In this document: positions 18,132 through 26,437 of the stretch, in pieces
Numbering within the stretch: the stretch's first letter is position 1
Layout: each line of letters opens with the position of its first letter
Assembly: GCA_023433505.1 (NCBI GenBank)
Contig: JAEZCO010000004.1
Span: 68,681 to 132,680 of the forward strand
Reading direction: 5' to 3'
Origin: Bacillota bacterium
GTDB lineage: Bacteria > Bacillota > Clostridia > Acetivibrionales > DTU013
Length of the DNA stretch: 64,000 nucleotides
The notes under the pieces: model-generated
The model's database searches: none
The model's input: the letters and a program-made list of their open reading frames with translations, nothing else
Told to the model about the DNA's origin: nothing
Translations under genes and position numbers: made by a program

Positions 18132-19184
18132 ATGATCTTTATAAAAAAACTGGCGGTATTTGTTGTTGTTTTTTTGGTCCTTACGCAGCTGACCTTTTCC
18201 TGTGCAATACCTGCTTCACTGATATATAATCAGCGGCCCGTCTATGACGTGATCAAGAACAATCAATACGGCATAGAGGCAACAATTAAAGAAATAAAAA
18301 AGATCATCGACAGGGATAAGCTTAAGGACTATGTGATTTTCCTTGGCGATTCCGTGGGCTATGGCACTCCCTGCCCGCCTGAAAATTCAATTTCTTTCTA
18401 TATGAATCAATTTGCAGAAGAAGAAGGATCGCCCTTACGCACTTTCAATCTTTCCGTCCCATCCATGATGTTCGGAGACTTCTTTATCATGATCAAGCTG
18501 CTGCAGGAATATGGCGTTTCCACGAAAAACCTGATCATTGATTTCTGCTATTGGGATTTCCTGATAAAAACGCCGGTATTCTGGCTTAAGCACTATTTCC
18601 AGGACATGGACCCGGAGAATTATAAAACCATGCTGACCAATGTGAAGAAACCGAATCTTTGGAACACCGCAAAGGATGAAATCATTCACAAGGCCACCAC
18701 CGGCATTGCCATGCTGGAATACAGAGAATATGTCATCTACGGTATGAAGAACAGACTGAACATCGCCTTCGGAGATAATGTGGCTGTGATTAAACCGTGG
18801 TATACCAAAGATTTTTTGCCGGCAGAAATGAAAAAGGATGAGAACAGCTGGTATTATACCGACAAACCCTTTGATATGGATGAGCCGGATAACCCTCAGG
18901 TCTATTTCCTCAGCAAAATCATTGAAGCGCAGAAGGGTAGAAATACCATCGTCTTTATGGCTGCCATGAATGACAAACTGCTGCAGGAAGGAACCTCAAA
19001 GCCCGGGTATAGTGAGAATATGCGGAAAATTGATAAGGTTTTTGAGAATAAACCGGTAAAGTACGTAAATTACAATAAAAAAGTCGACTACAACCTTTTT
19101 TCCGACCATGTTCACCTGATTCCGGCGGGATACAAAGCACTGGCAGAGGACCTCTGGAAAAGAATCAACGAAGGGAGGGGATAA
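18132..19184 (+). CDS. SGNH-hydrolase-like envelope protein, partner of MBOAT acyltransferase
   Basis: A 350-residue protein with an N-terminal membrane anchor or signal (KKLAVFVVVFLVLTQLTFSCA), then an SGNH-type domain: FLGDSVGYG holds the block I Ser (about residue 72) and the final DHVHLIPAGYKALAE holds the Asp-x-x-His pair. AlgX/DltD-like partners of MBOAT proteins move acetyl or other acyl groups onto surface glycans outside the membrane. ATG 18132 is chosen with GGTGAGG just upstream. The MBOAT gene starts 2 bases after its stop. Confidence 0.82.
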   Translation: MIFIKKLAVFVVVFLVLTQLTFSCAIPASLIYNQRPVYDVIKNNQYGIEATIKEIKKIIDRDKLKDYVIFLGDSVGYGTPCPPENSISFYMNQFAEEEGSPLRTFNLSVPSMMFGDFFIMIKLLQEYGVSTKNLIIDFCYWDFLIKTPVFWLKHYFQDMDPENYKTMLTNVKKPNLWNTAKDEIIHKATTGIAMLEYREYVIYGMKNRLNIAFGDNVAVIKPWYTKDFLPAEMKKDENSWYYTDKPFDMDEPDNPQVYFLSKIIEAQKGRNTIVFMAAMNDKLLQEGTSKPGYSENMRKIDKVFENKPVKYVNYNKKVDYNLFSDHVHLIPAGYKALAEDLWKRINEGRG

Positions 19185-19186
19185 AT

Positions 19187-20632
19187 ATGCTGTTTAATTC
19201 CATTGAATTTCTGATCTTTTTCCCGTTGGTCACAGGTTTATACTTCCTTTTGCCCCATAAATTCCGCTGGCTGCTGCTGCTGGTGGCCAGCTGCATCTTT
19301 TACATGGCCTTCATTCCGCAGTATATAGTAATTTTGGGTGTAACCATCCTGGTGGATTATTTCGTGGGGCTTTTCATGGAAAGGATTGACGCCCGGTATA
19401 AGAGGCTTTTCCTGATTGTCAGTATTGTCACCAACGTCGGATTTCTTTTCGTCTTCAAATATTTTAATTTTTTCAATGCGAATTTTGCGAGGCTGGCGGA
19501 TCTCCTGCACTGGAACTATCTGATCGCCAATTTGTCCATTATATTGCCCATAGGCCTGTCCTTCCACACATTTCAGAGCATGAGCTATATCATTGAAGTG
19601 TATCGCGGCCATCAGAAGCCTGAACGCAGCTTCGGCATCTATGCGCTGTATGTCATGTTCTATCCTCAACTGGTTGCGGGACCCATTGAACGGCCCCAGA
19701 ATCTTTTAGGACAGCTTCGGCAGGAACACCGTTTTATTAGCTCAAGAGTCACTGACGGCCTCCGTCTCATGGCCTGGGGCTTTTTTAAGAAAATAGTCAT
19801 TGCCGATAATCTGGCAATCGTTGTAAACAGTGTGTATAACCAGCCGCAGAATCACACGGGGCTGACCTTGCTGATTGCCACTTATTTCTTTGCCTTCCAG
19901 ATTTATTGCGACTTCTCGGGTTATACGGATATTGCCCGGGGAGCAGCCAGGGTCATGGGGATCGAGCTCATGGAGAATTTCAAAAGGCCCTATTTTTCCA
20001 AGAGCATATCGGAATTCTGGAAGCGCTGGCATATTTCCCTTTCAAGCTGGTTCAAGGACTATGTATATATTTCCCTGGGCGGAAGCCGTACTGCACGATG
20101 GAAATGGTACCGGAACCTGATGATCGTTTTCCTGCTCAGCGGGCTATGGCATGGAGCAAACTGGACCTATGTCATCTGGGGCGCTCTCAATGGCTTTTAT
20201 CTTGTGTTTTCCATCCTGTCCGAGGGTATCCGGAATAAAATAACTTCTCTGCTGCACATTGACAGGGTGCCCTGGTTAAGCAAGGGGATCAAGGTATTTA
20301 TTACCTTTCATCTTATTTGTTTTTCCTGGATTTTTTTCAGAGCCAGGTCCCTGGGGGATGCCTTCTATATCCTGAGGCACATTCCTTCAGGGCTAAGGCA
20401 CCCCGGCATTAGCTTCAGCGCTGCAGGAATTACAGAATATCAGCTTTTGCTGTGCCTGGCAGTTATTGGATTTTTATTGGTGATCCAATGGATTCAGAGG
20501 GGAAGGGTAGTAAGCCGGGAAATAACCCAAAAGCCAGTCCTGGTACGGTGGGGCATTTATTATGCAGCCATCGTCCTTGTCCTGCTGTTTGGGGCTTTTA
20601 CCGCAAATTCCTTCATATATTTTCAATTTTGA
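19187..20632 (+). CDS. MBOAT family O-acyltransferase (AlgI/DltB-like)
   Basis: A 481-residue membrane protein that passes acyl groups from the cytoplasm to an extracytoplasmic acceptor. It begins FNSIEFLIFFPLVTGLYFLLPHKFRWLLLL, has ISLPIGLSFHTFQSMSY-like IILPIGLSFHTFQSMSYI, FWKRWHISLSSWFKDYVYISLGG, and SGLWHGANWTYVIWG with the invariant catalytic His. With the SGNH protein upstream it should O-acylate a cell-surface polysaccharide or teichoic acid. No other gene of the pathway is adjacent, unlike alg or dlt operons. Confidence 0.93.
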   Translation: MLFNSIEFLIFFPLVTGLYFLLPHKFRWLLLLVASCIFYMAFIPQYIVILGVTILVDYFVGLFMERIDARYKRLFLIVSIVTNVGFLFVFKYFNFFNANFARLADLLHWNYLIANLSIILPIGLSFHTFQSMSYIIEVYRGHQKPERSFGIYALYVMFYPQLVAGPIERPQNLLGQLRQEHRFISSRVTDGLRLMAWGFFKKIVIADNLAIVVNSVYNQPQNHTGLTLLIATYFFAFQIYCDFSGYTDIARGAARVMGIELMENFKRPYFSKSISEFWKRWHISLSSWFKDYVYISLGGSRTARWKWYRNLMIVFLLSGLWHGANWTYVIWGALNGFYLVFSILSEGIRNKITSLLHIDRVPWLSKGIKVFITFHLICFSWIFFRARSLGDAFYILRHIPSGLRHPGISFSAAGITEYQLLLCLAVIGFLLVIQWIQRGRVVSREITQKPVLVRWGIYYAAIVLVLLFGAFTANSFIYFQF

Positions 20633-20653
20633 AGTGCGTAATGAAATTTTAAT

Positions 20654-20691
20654 TTGACCAGGCATATTGGCATATATATAATTATATATAT
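20654..20691 (+). promoter_or_regulatory. mazEF promoter with 20-bp palindrome over the -10
   Basis: TTGACC (20654-20659) and TATAAT (20677-20682) with a 17-base spacer. A perfect AT-only palindrome of 20 bases spans 20672-20691, centred on AATT. Ribbon-helix-helix antitoxins bind such dyads, so this is the likely self-repression site. Confidence 0.75.
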
Positions 20692-20933
20692 ACTATAAGG
20701 GGATATTGTAATAAATTATGTAGGGAATAATCCATTACATAATTTAACCATTGCCAAGCAAAAATATCTTTAGAGCGTTTTTGTGCTGTTTAAGAGTATT
20801 CTGTCAAGGCAGAATATGCCCGGAATCCGGTGAGATCTCGAGAACTTCCAGATTTCGGCAACTGCAGGGTTGTAAAGGATTGGATTTTTTTCCTATAAGC
20901 TTCACCCATAAAATGAAAGTGGGGGTTTTAATT
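20692..20933 (+). other. Long 5' leader of mazEF with hairpin holding a MazF-type site
   Basis: About 240 untranslated bases follow the promoter. AAATTATGTA (20713-20722) pairs perfectly with TACATAATTT (20736-20745). The second arm contains TACAT, the five-base site (UACAU) cut by the Bacillus MazF enzyme. A second short hairpin ATTCTG/CAGAAT lies near 20797-20814. Nothing else is recognised here. Confidence 0.5.
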
Positions 20934-21209
20934 TTGGCGGAATTGAGAAAGATACTAATAAGTCTACCGGATAATTTGTTGAAGGAAATCGACAATATCG
21001 TGTCTGTGGAAAGGACCAACAGAAGCGAGTTTGTCAGAGAAGCCATGAGACTTTATATCCGGGAGAAGAGAAAAATCCAGATCATGGATAAGATGAAAAA
21101 GGGCTATCTCGAGATGGCCGAGATCAATATCAAGCTTGCAGAAGTATGTTATGATGCGGACTGTGACCAACAGCAAAATTATGAAGAACGGCTTGGGGAG
21201 TTGGAATAA
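20934..21209 (+). CDS. mazE: MazE/EndoAI-type antitoxin (ribbon-helix-helix)
   Basis: A 91-residue antitoxin. RKILISLPDNLLKEIDNIVSVERTNRSEFVREAMRLYI is a ribbon-helix-helix DNA-binding domain, and the rest (MDKMKKGYLEMAEINIKLA) aligns by eye with Bacillus EndoAI, whose C-terminal helix blocks EndoA. The TTG at 20934 is chosen because GGGGG lies 9 bases upstream; GTG 20919 is possible. The toxin gene follows 2 bases after the stop. Confidence 0.9.
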   Translation: MAELRKILISLPDNLLKEIDNIVSVERTNRSEFVREAMRLYIREKRKIQIMDKMKKGYLEMAEINIKLAEVCYDADCDQQQNYEERLGELE

Positions 21210-21211
21210 TA

Positions 21212-21562
21212 GTGTTGATAAAGCGCGGAGATATTTACTATGCGGACCTCAGTCCAGTGATTGGCTCGGAGCAGGGAGGTGTGCGGCCTGTTCTGGTAGT
21301 TCAGAACGATATCGGTAACAAGTATAGCCCTACAATTATTGCAGCGGCTATAACCTCTCAGATAAATAAGGCAAAGTTACCGACGCACATAGAAATAAGC
21401 GCCCAGGAGTATGGACTGCTGAAGGATTCTGTGATCCTGATGGAACAGATCAGGACAATTGACAAAAAACGTCTGAGGGAAAAAATCGGGCATCTTGACG
21501 ACGAGCTTATGGAGAGAGTCAATGAAGCACTAACGATAAGCTTTGGACTTACCGATATATGA
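21212..21562 (+). CDS. mazF: MazF/EndoA-type mRNA endoribonuclease toxin
   Basis: A 116-residue PemK-family RNase. KRGDIYYADLSPVIGSEQGG, RPVLVVQNDIGNKYSPT and DSVILMEQIRTIDKKRL are nearly identical to Bacillus EndoA, which cuts single-stranded RNA at UACAU. Cleavage specificity here is inferred from that similarity. The start is GTG 21212 or TTG 21215. It ends the operon before a clear terminator. Confidence 0.96.
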   Translation: MLIKRGDIYYADLSPVIGSEQGGVRPVLVVQNDIGNKYSPTIIAAAITSQINKAKLPTHIEISAQEYGLLKDSVILMEQIRTIDKKRLREKIGHLDDELMERVNEALTISFGLTDI

Positions 21563-21631
21563 GATAAGTATGCGGTAGGGGAAAGACTGCCTGCAATGAA
21601 AGTTTTTGAAGCTGGTACATATTGTTTGAAG

Positions 21632-21658
21632 CGCCGGTACGGTTACCGGCGTTTTTCT
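21632..21658 (+). terminator. Rho-independent terminator after mazF
   Basis: CGCCGGTA pairs with TACCGGCG around a four-base loop, followed by TTTTTCTCTT. It lies 70 bases after the mazF stop. Confidence 0.85.
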
Positions 21659-21710
21659 CTTAGAGTACTGCAAATGTTAATTCCCGTTTTTGAGAAAATG
21701 CAGGTTGCAG

Positions 21711-21757
21711 AGGCGAGCAGCAAAAGCCCCGCATTTGCGACCGGCCCCGGCGTTCCG
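21711..21757. repeat. GCAAATGC-type dispersed repeat, copy 2
   Basis: GGCGAGCAGCAAAAGCCCCG followed by CATTTGCGACCGGCCC matches the motifs at 18009 and 36195 (common form: GCGAGCAGCAAATGC, short loop, ATTTGCGACCAG, then CG). The two GCAAA/TTTGC arms can form a hairpin. It lies between the mazF terminator and the flavoprotein gene. Confidence 0.55.
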
Positions 21758-21858
21758 GGACTGCATTTTTGGAAATTTATACGGGAGGTTATATTTGCAG
21801 GCATTGGGATTGATTGGCATTATTGAAATTCAATACCTTGATCAGCAGCGGGGGACAT

Positions 21859-23700
21859 ATGAAAAAGGAGTTCGTTTTCAGGCTCGTTTTAGCCTTGGCG
21901 ATTTTTTTCCTGGTTTACCAATTTGCGCTTAAGCCTATGCTTGGCAACAATACTGCCGGAAATGAAAGCAAAGGCAGGGATACACTGTATAAATCCGAAA
22001 GCACCGGAGATGAGTATGATGTCATCGTATTCGGCGAGGAACCGGACGGGATAGCGGCAGCGGTCATGGCAGCCAGGCTTGGCGCCAGAACCCTTTTGCT
22101 CTCACAGCATGACAATCTCGGCGGAGTCATCTCCCGCTGTCTTCTAACCGATATGGAATTCCCCTTCGGCGCAGATAACAAGCTTCTAAACGGAGGATTC
22201 CTGTCGGAGCTTTATATGAAGCTGGGCAGGAAATTTTCACCACATGATTATGAAATGACAATAAACAATATGGTTAAGGACGAAAAAAATCTTGAGGTCA
22301 GATACAACATCCGGCTTGATCCGCCCAGTATGAGAGAGTACAGGCTGGAAACCCTGAATCTCAAGGAAAATGACAAAGCGGCCGCCGTAAGAGGCAGGAT
22401 ATTTATTGACGCCACCGATAACGGCGAGTTGCTTGCAGCCTGTAAAGTGTCTTTCACTACAGGCTCCGAAGATTTGAACCTCAAGGACAGCTATATGCCT
22501 CTGAGCTTGAATTTCGAAATGACCGGAGCGGATAAATCCAAAGCCGAAAGTCTGATGAAAGAAACTGATTCGGGTTTATACAGGAAGCTGGCGAAATACA
22601 AGCCTGTGAATATTGATACGCGTATCGGCGATTTTTACATTCAGAATATCGATGAAAAAGACACCCTCATTGTTCAAGGACTCCAATTGGCAAATGTAAA
22701 CGTAATGGATCCTATGAGGGTCAAAAGCGCCTATGGCGCAGCTGTAAAGGAAGCGAAGAATTTCGCCTTTTTCCTTTCCAAAACCTTTGAAGAATTGAAA
22801 GGCTGGGAGTTTAAAAGGCCTGCCGGAGAATTATATATCAGGGAAGGACGCCATTTTAAAGGCCTTTACACACTTGGCGTCAATGAGATCCTGGAAAATT
22901 CAATCCCCGACAAAACCATCGCCATGGGGTCGCTTCCCATACACATCGGGAAACTGGCGGGGCAGAGCTCCGTTTATGCCGGAGACCCGGTTCAGTACGG
23001 CATTCCCATAGGTTGCCTTATTACGCCTCAAGTGGATAACCTGTTAATGACGGGCGCAAAAATATCCTATTCGTCGCTGGCCGCCTCCAGTGCGGGTACA
23101 TTGGGAACATCGGCGGCAACAGGCGCTTCGGCGGGAATAGTATCTGTCTATTGCCTGATGAATGGACAGGAGCCTGCGGATATTGAGCGGGAAAAGAATA
23201 TTGAAAAAATCACCTCTTTCCGTGGATTTATGAACAAGCAGGGCATTTATCTGCCGGATAAGGAGATTAAAAATAAAAATACCTCCAACTGGTCATATCC
23301 GGCATTAAGGGAGCTGCTCTCCCTGGGGCTGGTATCCGGCGGCTTGAGCAACAATTACAACTTCGACAGGAAGGCGGTTCAGGCAGATCTGGCGATCCTC
23401 CTGCTGAACGGCATTTACCGGATGAGCAGCGATAAATATTCACTGGCCCTTGACCTGCGGATAAGGCCCTATTTCAGCAAGGAAGAGCTGACGAAGGAAA
23501 ATACGGCAGAGCTTCTGGAAGCCTTATATGATTTGCCTGACAAAGGAAAGACTTCCTATGAAAAAGTTTGCAGACTGGGGTATATCAACGATATTATGCA
23601 GCTGGAGCTGAAGAATAAGAAGGTTCTGACAATGGATGACGTGTTCTACCTTGCGGCCCATAATATTAAAACCTTCACCGGCAAGGACATCAAGGACTGA
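21859..23700 (+). CDS. Membrane-anchored FAD-dependent oxidoreductase
   Basis: A 613-residue protein with an N-terminal membrane anchor (VFRLVLALAIFFLVYQFAL) and a Rossmann FAD site, DVIVFGEEPDGIAAAVMAARLGARTLLLSQHDNLGG, starting near residue 53; GRIFIDATDNGELLAA and the late TGASAGIVSVYCLMNGQEP fit the FAD_oxidored (PF12831-like) group. The last 130 residues are helical and include YPALRELLSLGLVSGGL with FDRKAVQADLAILLLNGIY, which resembles an S-layer-homology repeat, suggesting an extracytoplasmic enzyme. ATG 21859 has a G-rich site upstream. The substrate is unknown. It stands alone. Confidence 0.8.
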   Translation: MKKEFVFRLVLALAIFFLVYQFALKPMLGNNTAGNESKGRDTLYKSESTGDEYDVIVFGEEPDGIAAAVMAARLGARTLLLSQHDNLGGVISRCLLTDMEFPFGADNKLLNGGFLSELYMKLGRKFSPHDYEMTINNMVKDEKNLEVRYNIRLDPPSMREYRLETLNLKENDKAAAVRGRIFIDATDNGELLAACKVSFTTGSEDLNLKDSYMPLSLNFEMTGADKSKAESLMKETDSGLYRKLAKYKPVNIDTRIGDFYIQNIDEKDTLIVQGLQLANVNVMDPMRVKSAYGAAVKEAKNFAFFLSKTFEELKGWEFKRPAGELYIREGRHFKGLYTLGVNEILENSIPDKTIAMGSLPIHIGKLAGQSSVYAGDPVQYGIPIGCLITPQVDNLLMTGAKISYSSLAASSAGTLGTSAATGASAGIVSVYCLMNGQEPADIEREKNIEKITSFRGFMNKQGIYLPDKEIKNKNTSNWSYPALRELLSLGLVSGGLSNNYNFDRKAVQADLAILLLNGIYRMSSDKYSLALDLRIRPYFSKEELTKENTAELLEALYDLPDKGKTSYEKVCRLGYINDIMQLELKNKKVLTMDDVFYLAAHNIKTFTGKDIKD

Positions 23701-23862
23701 AGAAGTTAATATTCTCAGAATTTTTCGCTGCGGTCCTTTGGGCAGGAAATTAAGAGCTTTGCAAAAAGAAGCTTCCAATATTTCCTTAGCGCTGACAAAT
23801 GTATAGAAATTAACTATTATAAATAGGAATAATGCAATTTTTTTTGCAAAATTCATATTTAT

Positions 23863-23950
23863 ACGAGGCTCAACGATGTCCCCCGCCCCTATATAAGGTG
23901 GCGGGTGCCGAATGGGTGTTCAGGCGGTGAGCATATTTCCCGCCTCGCTT
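23863..23950. repeat. Structured intergenic repeat, copy B
   Basis: Second of three copies. After CGAGG (23864-23868) comes CAACGATGTCCCCCGCC, a hairpin CCCGCC with GGCGGG (23883-23905), then GCCGAAT and GGCGGTGAGCATATTTCCCG. GGCGG pairs with CCGCC; CCTCG (23943-23947) can close the outer stem but competes with that pairing. It lies between two convergent genes, where it could also slow transcription. Confidence 0.65.
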
Positions 23951-23982
23951 ATTTCTATAAGTAAACTGCCGCACTTGCAGCT

Positions 23983-25224
23983 TTATCTGTAAAATTCGTC
24001 AACAGCCTCAAACATGGCGGCAATGTTTGCAGGAGGGACGTCAGGCATAATATTATGGATGGGGTTGAAAACGAATCCGCCGCCGGGGGCGAAAATTTCA
24101 AGCCTCCGCTTTACATCCTCCTTTACCTGTGCCGGGTTGCCTCGGTTCAGGATATGGCGGGTATCGCTGCCTCCGCCCCAGAAGACGATATCCGAGCCGA
24201 ATTCCTTTTTGAGTTTTTCAGGCTCCATTTCATGGCAGGTAGTCTGCACAGGATTGATAATATCGTACCCCGCTTCGATTAAATCAGGAAGCAGCTTGTA
24301 GATGGAGCCGCAGGAATGCAGGAAGGTTTTCATACCGCTGTGCTTTTTAACGTAGTCACACAGCATTTTGTGCCTTGGTTTAAAAAGCTTCCGGTAAACT
24401 TCCGGCGCCATAAAGGGGCCGCTGTCCATGCCCAGGTCGTCTCCGAAACGCAAGATGTCAACAATATCGCCAACAGCATTGCACACCTTTTCCAAAGTGG
24501 CAAGATGCTTCTCCATCAAGGCATCCAGAAGCCTCTCCACTTCTTCGGGTTCAAGGTACAGGTCCATGAGGAAATTATCCATTCTCCTGAGAAAAGTTCC
24601 CCATTCAAAGAGATTGCAGCCGCATACGATCATCAAAGCGCGGTCTGTATTTTCCCGTAAATAAAGGGCCTTTTCCCTCAGCTGCTGCCAGAAGCCGGGA
24701 TTGCCGGCATTATCCCAGGGACTGTGGGCCAGAGCCTGCCAGACAACCTTTCCCATGGCCTCCGACAGACCGGAATAATCCGACGGAAAGCCGTCGAGAT
24801 AGGGGAAGGCGGTCTGGTCAAAAAATGTGGCACCCACCGGCATTTTGCCTACCAGGGTTCCGTCGGCAAGGAAGGCATGGAAGCTCCCGTCCGGCTGTAC
24901 CAAAGGCCTGAACCATGCCGGGTACTCGGCGCTGCTGCCGTCGGGGAGCTTTACTTTATACCAGTCGCTGTCGGCAGTATTGAACGCTCTGCCGATATCA
25001 ATGACATCTATGCCAAACCGGTCCAGGATTTCCTCCTCCGGCTGTGATACCTGCTGGACAACGTCGTACACCCTGTTGTGGCCGGTTTGTATTCCCAGGT
25101 ATTTTTTCAGGTTGTTGTATGCAATGGCCGAGATTCCCGAGCTGGGTGTGGAGCCCAGGTCTATGGCGACTCTGTCAGGTTCCTTATGGTTGATGCTTGT
25201 GAGGACACGTTCTCTGGAATTCAT
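23983..25224 (-). CDS. Uroporphyrinogen-decarboxylase superfamily methyltransferase-like protein
   Basis: A 413-residue TIM-barrel protein of the URO-D/MtaA-CmuA superfamily. Members such as MtaA and MtbA move methyl groups between corrinoid proteins and a thiol. It opens MNSRERVLTSINHKEPDRVAIDLG and keeps the H-x-C-G zinc motif in TFLHSCGSIYKL, which haem-pathway HemE lacks. The ending GGGFVFNPIHNIMPDVPPANI is common to the group. The start is set at MNSRERV (25224); earlier in-frame Met codons give a leader unlike the family. It is divergent from the AraC gene. No corrinoid protein is adjacent, so the substrate is unknown. Confidence 0.8.
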   Translation of the reverse strand: MNSRERVLTSINHKEPDRVAIDLGSTPSSGISAIAYNNLKKYLGIQTGHNRVYDVVQQVSQPEEEILDRFGIDVIDIGRAFNTADSDWYKVKLPDGSSAEYPAWFRPLVQPDGSFHAFLADGTLVGKMPVGATFFDQTAFPYLDGFPSDYSGLSEAMGKVVWQALAHSPWDNAGNPGFWQQLREKALYLRENTDRALMIVCGCNLFEWGTFLRRMDNFLMDLYLEPEEVERLLDALMEKHLATLEKVCNAVGDIVDILRFGDDLGMDSGPFMAPEVYRKLFKPRHKMLCDYVKKHSGMKTFLHSCGSIYKLLPDLIEAGYDIINPVQTTCHEMEPEKLKKEFGSDIVFWGGGSDTRHILNRGNPAQVKEDVKRRLEIFAPGGGFVFNPIHNIMPDVPPANIAAMFEAVDEFYR

Positions 25225-25426
25225 CGATTTAACCCCGCTTTCTGCGATTTGCTTCCGGCTTCTGCCGTCCATAAATTCATTTCTTAAATTTATTTTATAC
25301 CAGATACGGACTGCTTTCATGCGTAAAAGCGAAAAAAAATTTACTAAAAGCGCAATTTTTGATACAATAGCCTATAGAGGGTTAAGCAAAAGAGTTGAGA
25401 AAAAGGATAATTTCGGGAGGCATCGA

Positions 25427-26326
25427 TTGAATACTGAAAAGCTCCATTCGTCTTATATCACAGGGACATGTATTGACGAAACCTTCGGAAAATACCGGAT
25501 GTCTTGCAAGGTAGGAACTTATTGCCTCTTTGGCTTTGACCAGGTTTCAAACCAGAGGCATCAGCATGACTGCTATGAACTATGTGTTGTTATAGAAGGA
25601 AAAGGAAACTTTCTGTACGGAAACACTGTGCATAAGCTACAAAAAGGCGATGTCATTATGGCTGAACCCGGCGTTGGACATGAAATCCAGGCAGACGCAA
25701 AGGAAAACCTGCTGCTTGTATATATTTTTATTGAAATCAAAGACAATCACCGGACAGCCGCAGGCAAATCCTATGGGGAAAAGTGTATTGACGGCTTTTT
25801 GAAAGGTCATGGCCAAAAGACTTCCCAGGAGCACCTGCTGGCGTATCTTGAATTTATTGAAGCCTATAATTCGCCCAAAAGAAAAATCCATTTCGGGACC
25901 TATGAGGCCTTGAAAAACCTTGTCCTTGAGAGCCTGGTGTCACTTTCGGACAACAGCGGCAGTCCTCCGGTTGAAATTGCTAAAAATATTCTTGAAAATT
26001 CTCTGGATTATATCGACGCAAACCTGCACAAAAAAATGCTTGTAAAGGACATTGCCGCCAACTGCTGTACAACCCCGAGAAACCTGGAATATTTGTTCAG
26101 AAAGCATATCGGCAAAACTGTGGTAGGGTATATGAATGAAAAGAAAATGGCTCTGGCCTGCCATTACCTGGACATGTATTTCAGTATTACCGATACGGCC
26201 AATTTTGTGGGTATCGGCAGCTCCTCGCAGTTCTCAACCCTGTTTAAAAAGTACAAGGCTATATCGCCAAAGCAGTATCAATTGGCCGGAATAGCAGGCA
26301 TAAAGAGCATGGGCAGAAGACTTTAA
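25427..26326 (+). CDS. AraC family transcriptional regulator
   Basis: A 299-residue regulator with an N-terminal cupin (RHQHDCYELCVVIEGKGNFLYG, then KGDVIMAEPGVGHEIQAD) and a C-terminal double helix-turn-helix from about 195 (LVKDIAANCCTTPRNLEYLFRKHIG and TDTANFVGIGSSSQFSTLFKKYKAISPKQY). TTG 25427 is chosen with GGGAGG 6 bases upstream. It is divergent from the URO-D gene at 23983 and upstream of the aldo/keto reductase, and may control either. Confidence 0.9.
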   Translation: MNTEKLHSSYITGTCIDETFGKYRMSCKVGTYCLFGFDQVSNQRHQHDCYELCVVIEGKGNFLYGNTVHKLQKGDVIMAEPGVGHEIQADAKENLLLVYIFIEIKDNHRTAAGKSYGEKCIDGFLKGHGQKTSQEHLLAYLEFIEAYNSPKRKIHFGTYEALKNLVLESLVSLSDNSGSPPVEIAKNILENSLDYIDANLHKKMLVKDIAANCCTTPRNLEYLFRKHIGKTVVGYMNEKKMALACHYLDMYFSITDTANFVGIGSSSQFSTLFKKYKAISPKQYQLAGIAGIKSMGRRL

Positions 26327-26367
26327 CAAAAGGAAATTACAACTGTGAAAAATATCAGTCGTATCTA

Positions 26368-26395
26368 TTGAAGCGCAAGCAAAAATTGATATAAT
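26368..26395 (+). promoter_or_regulatory. Promoter of the aldo/keto reductase gene
   Basis: TTGAAG (26368-26373) and TATAAT (26390-26395) with a 16-base spacer, 43 bases before the start codon. Confidence 0.6.
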
Positions 26396-26437
26396 TTTAG
26401 TTAGGGTATAGTTTTCAGTGTTTCAGGAGGAATGGAT

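Noticed and set aside
23983..25224. Haem-pathway uroporphyrinogen decarboxylase (hemE)
   Set aside because: No other haem gene is nearby and the HSCG zinc motif is that of methyltransferases. The same name was rejected for the genes at 28464, 38838 and 47919.
24827..25426. Extended N-terminus of the AraC gene reaching back over the URO-D gene
   Set aside because: That part is antisense to a well-supported gene; the TTG at 25427 has a proper ribosome-binding site and starts the recognisable cupin domain.
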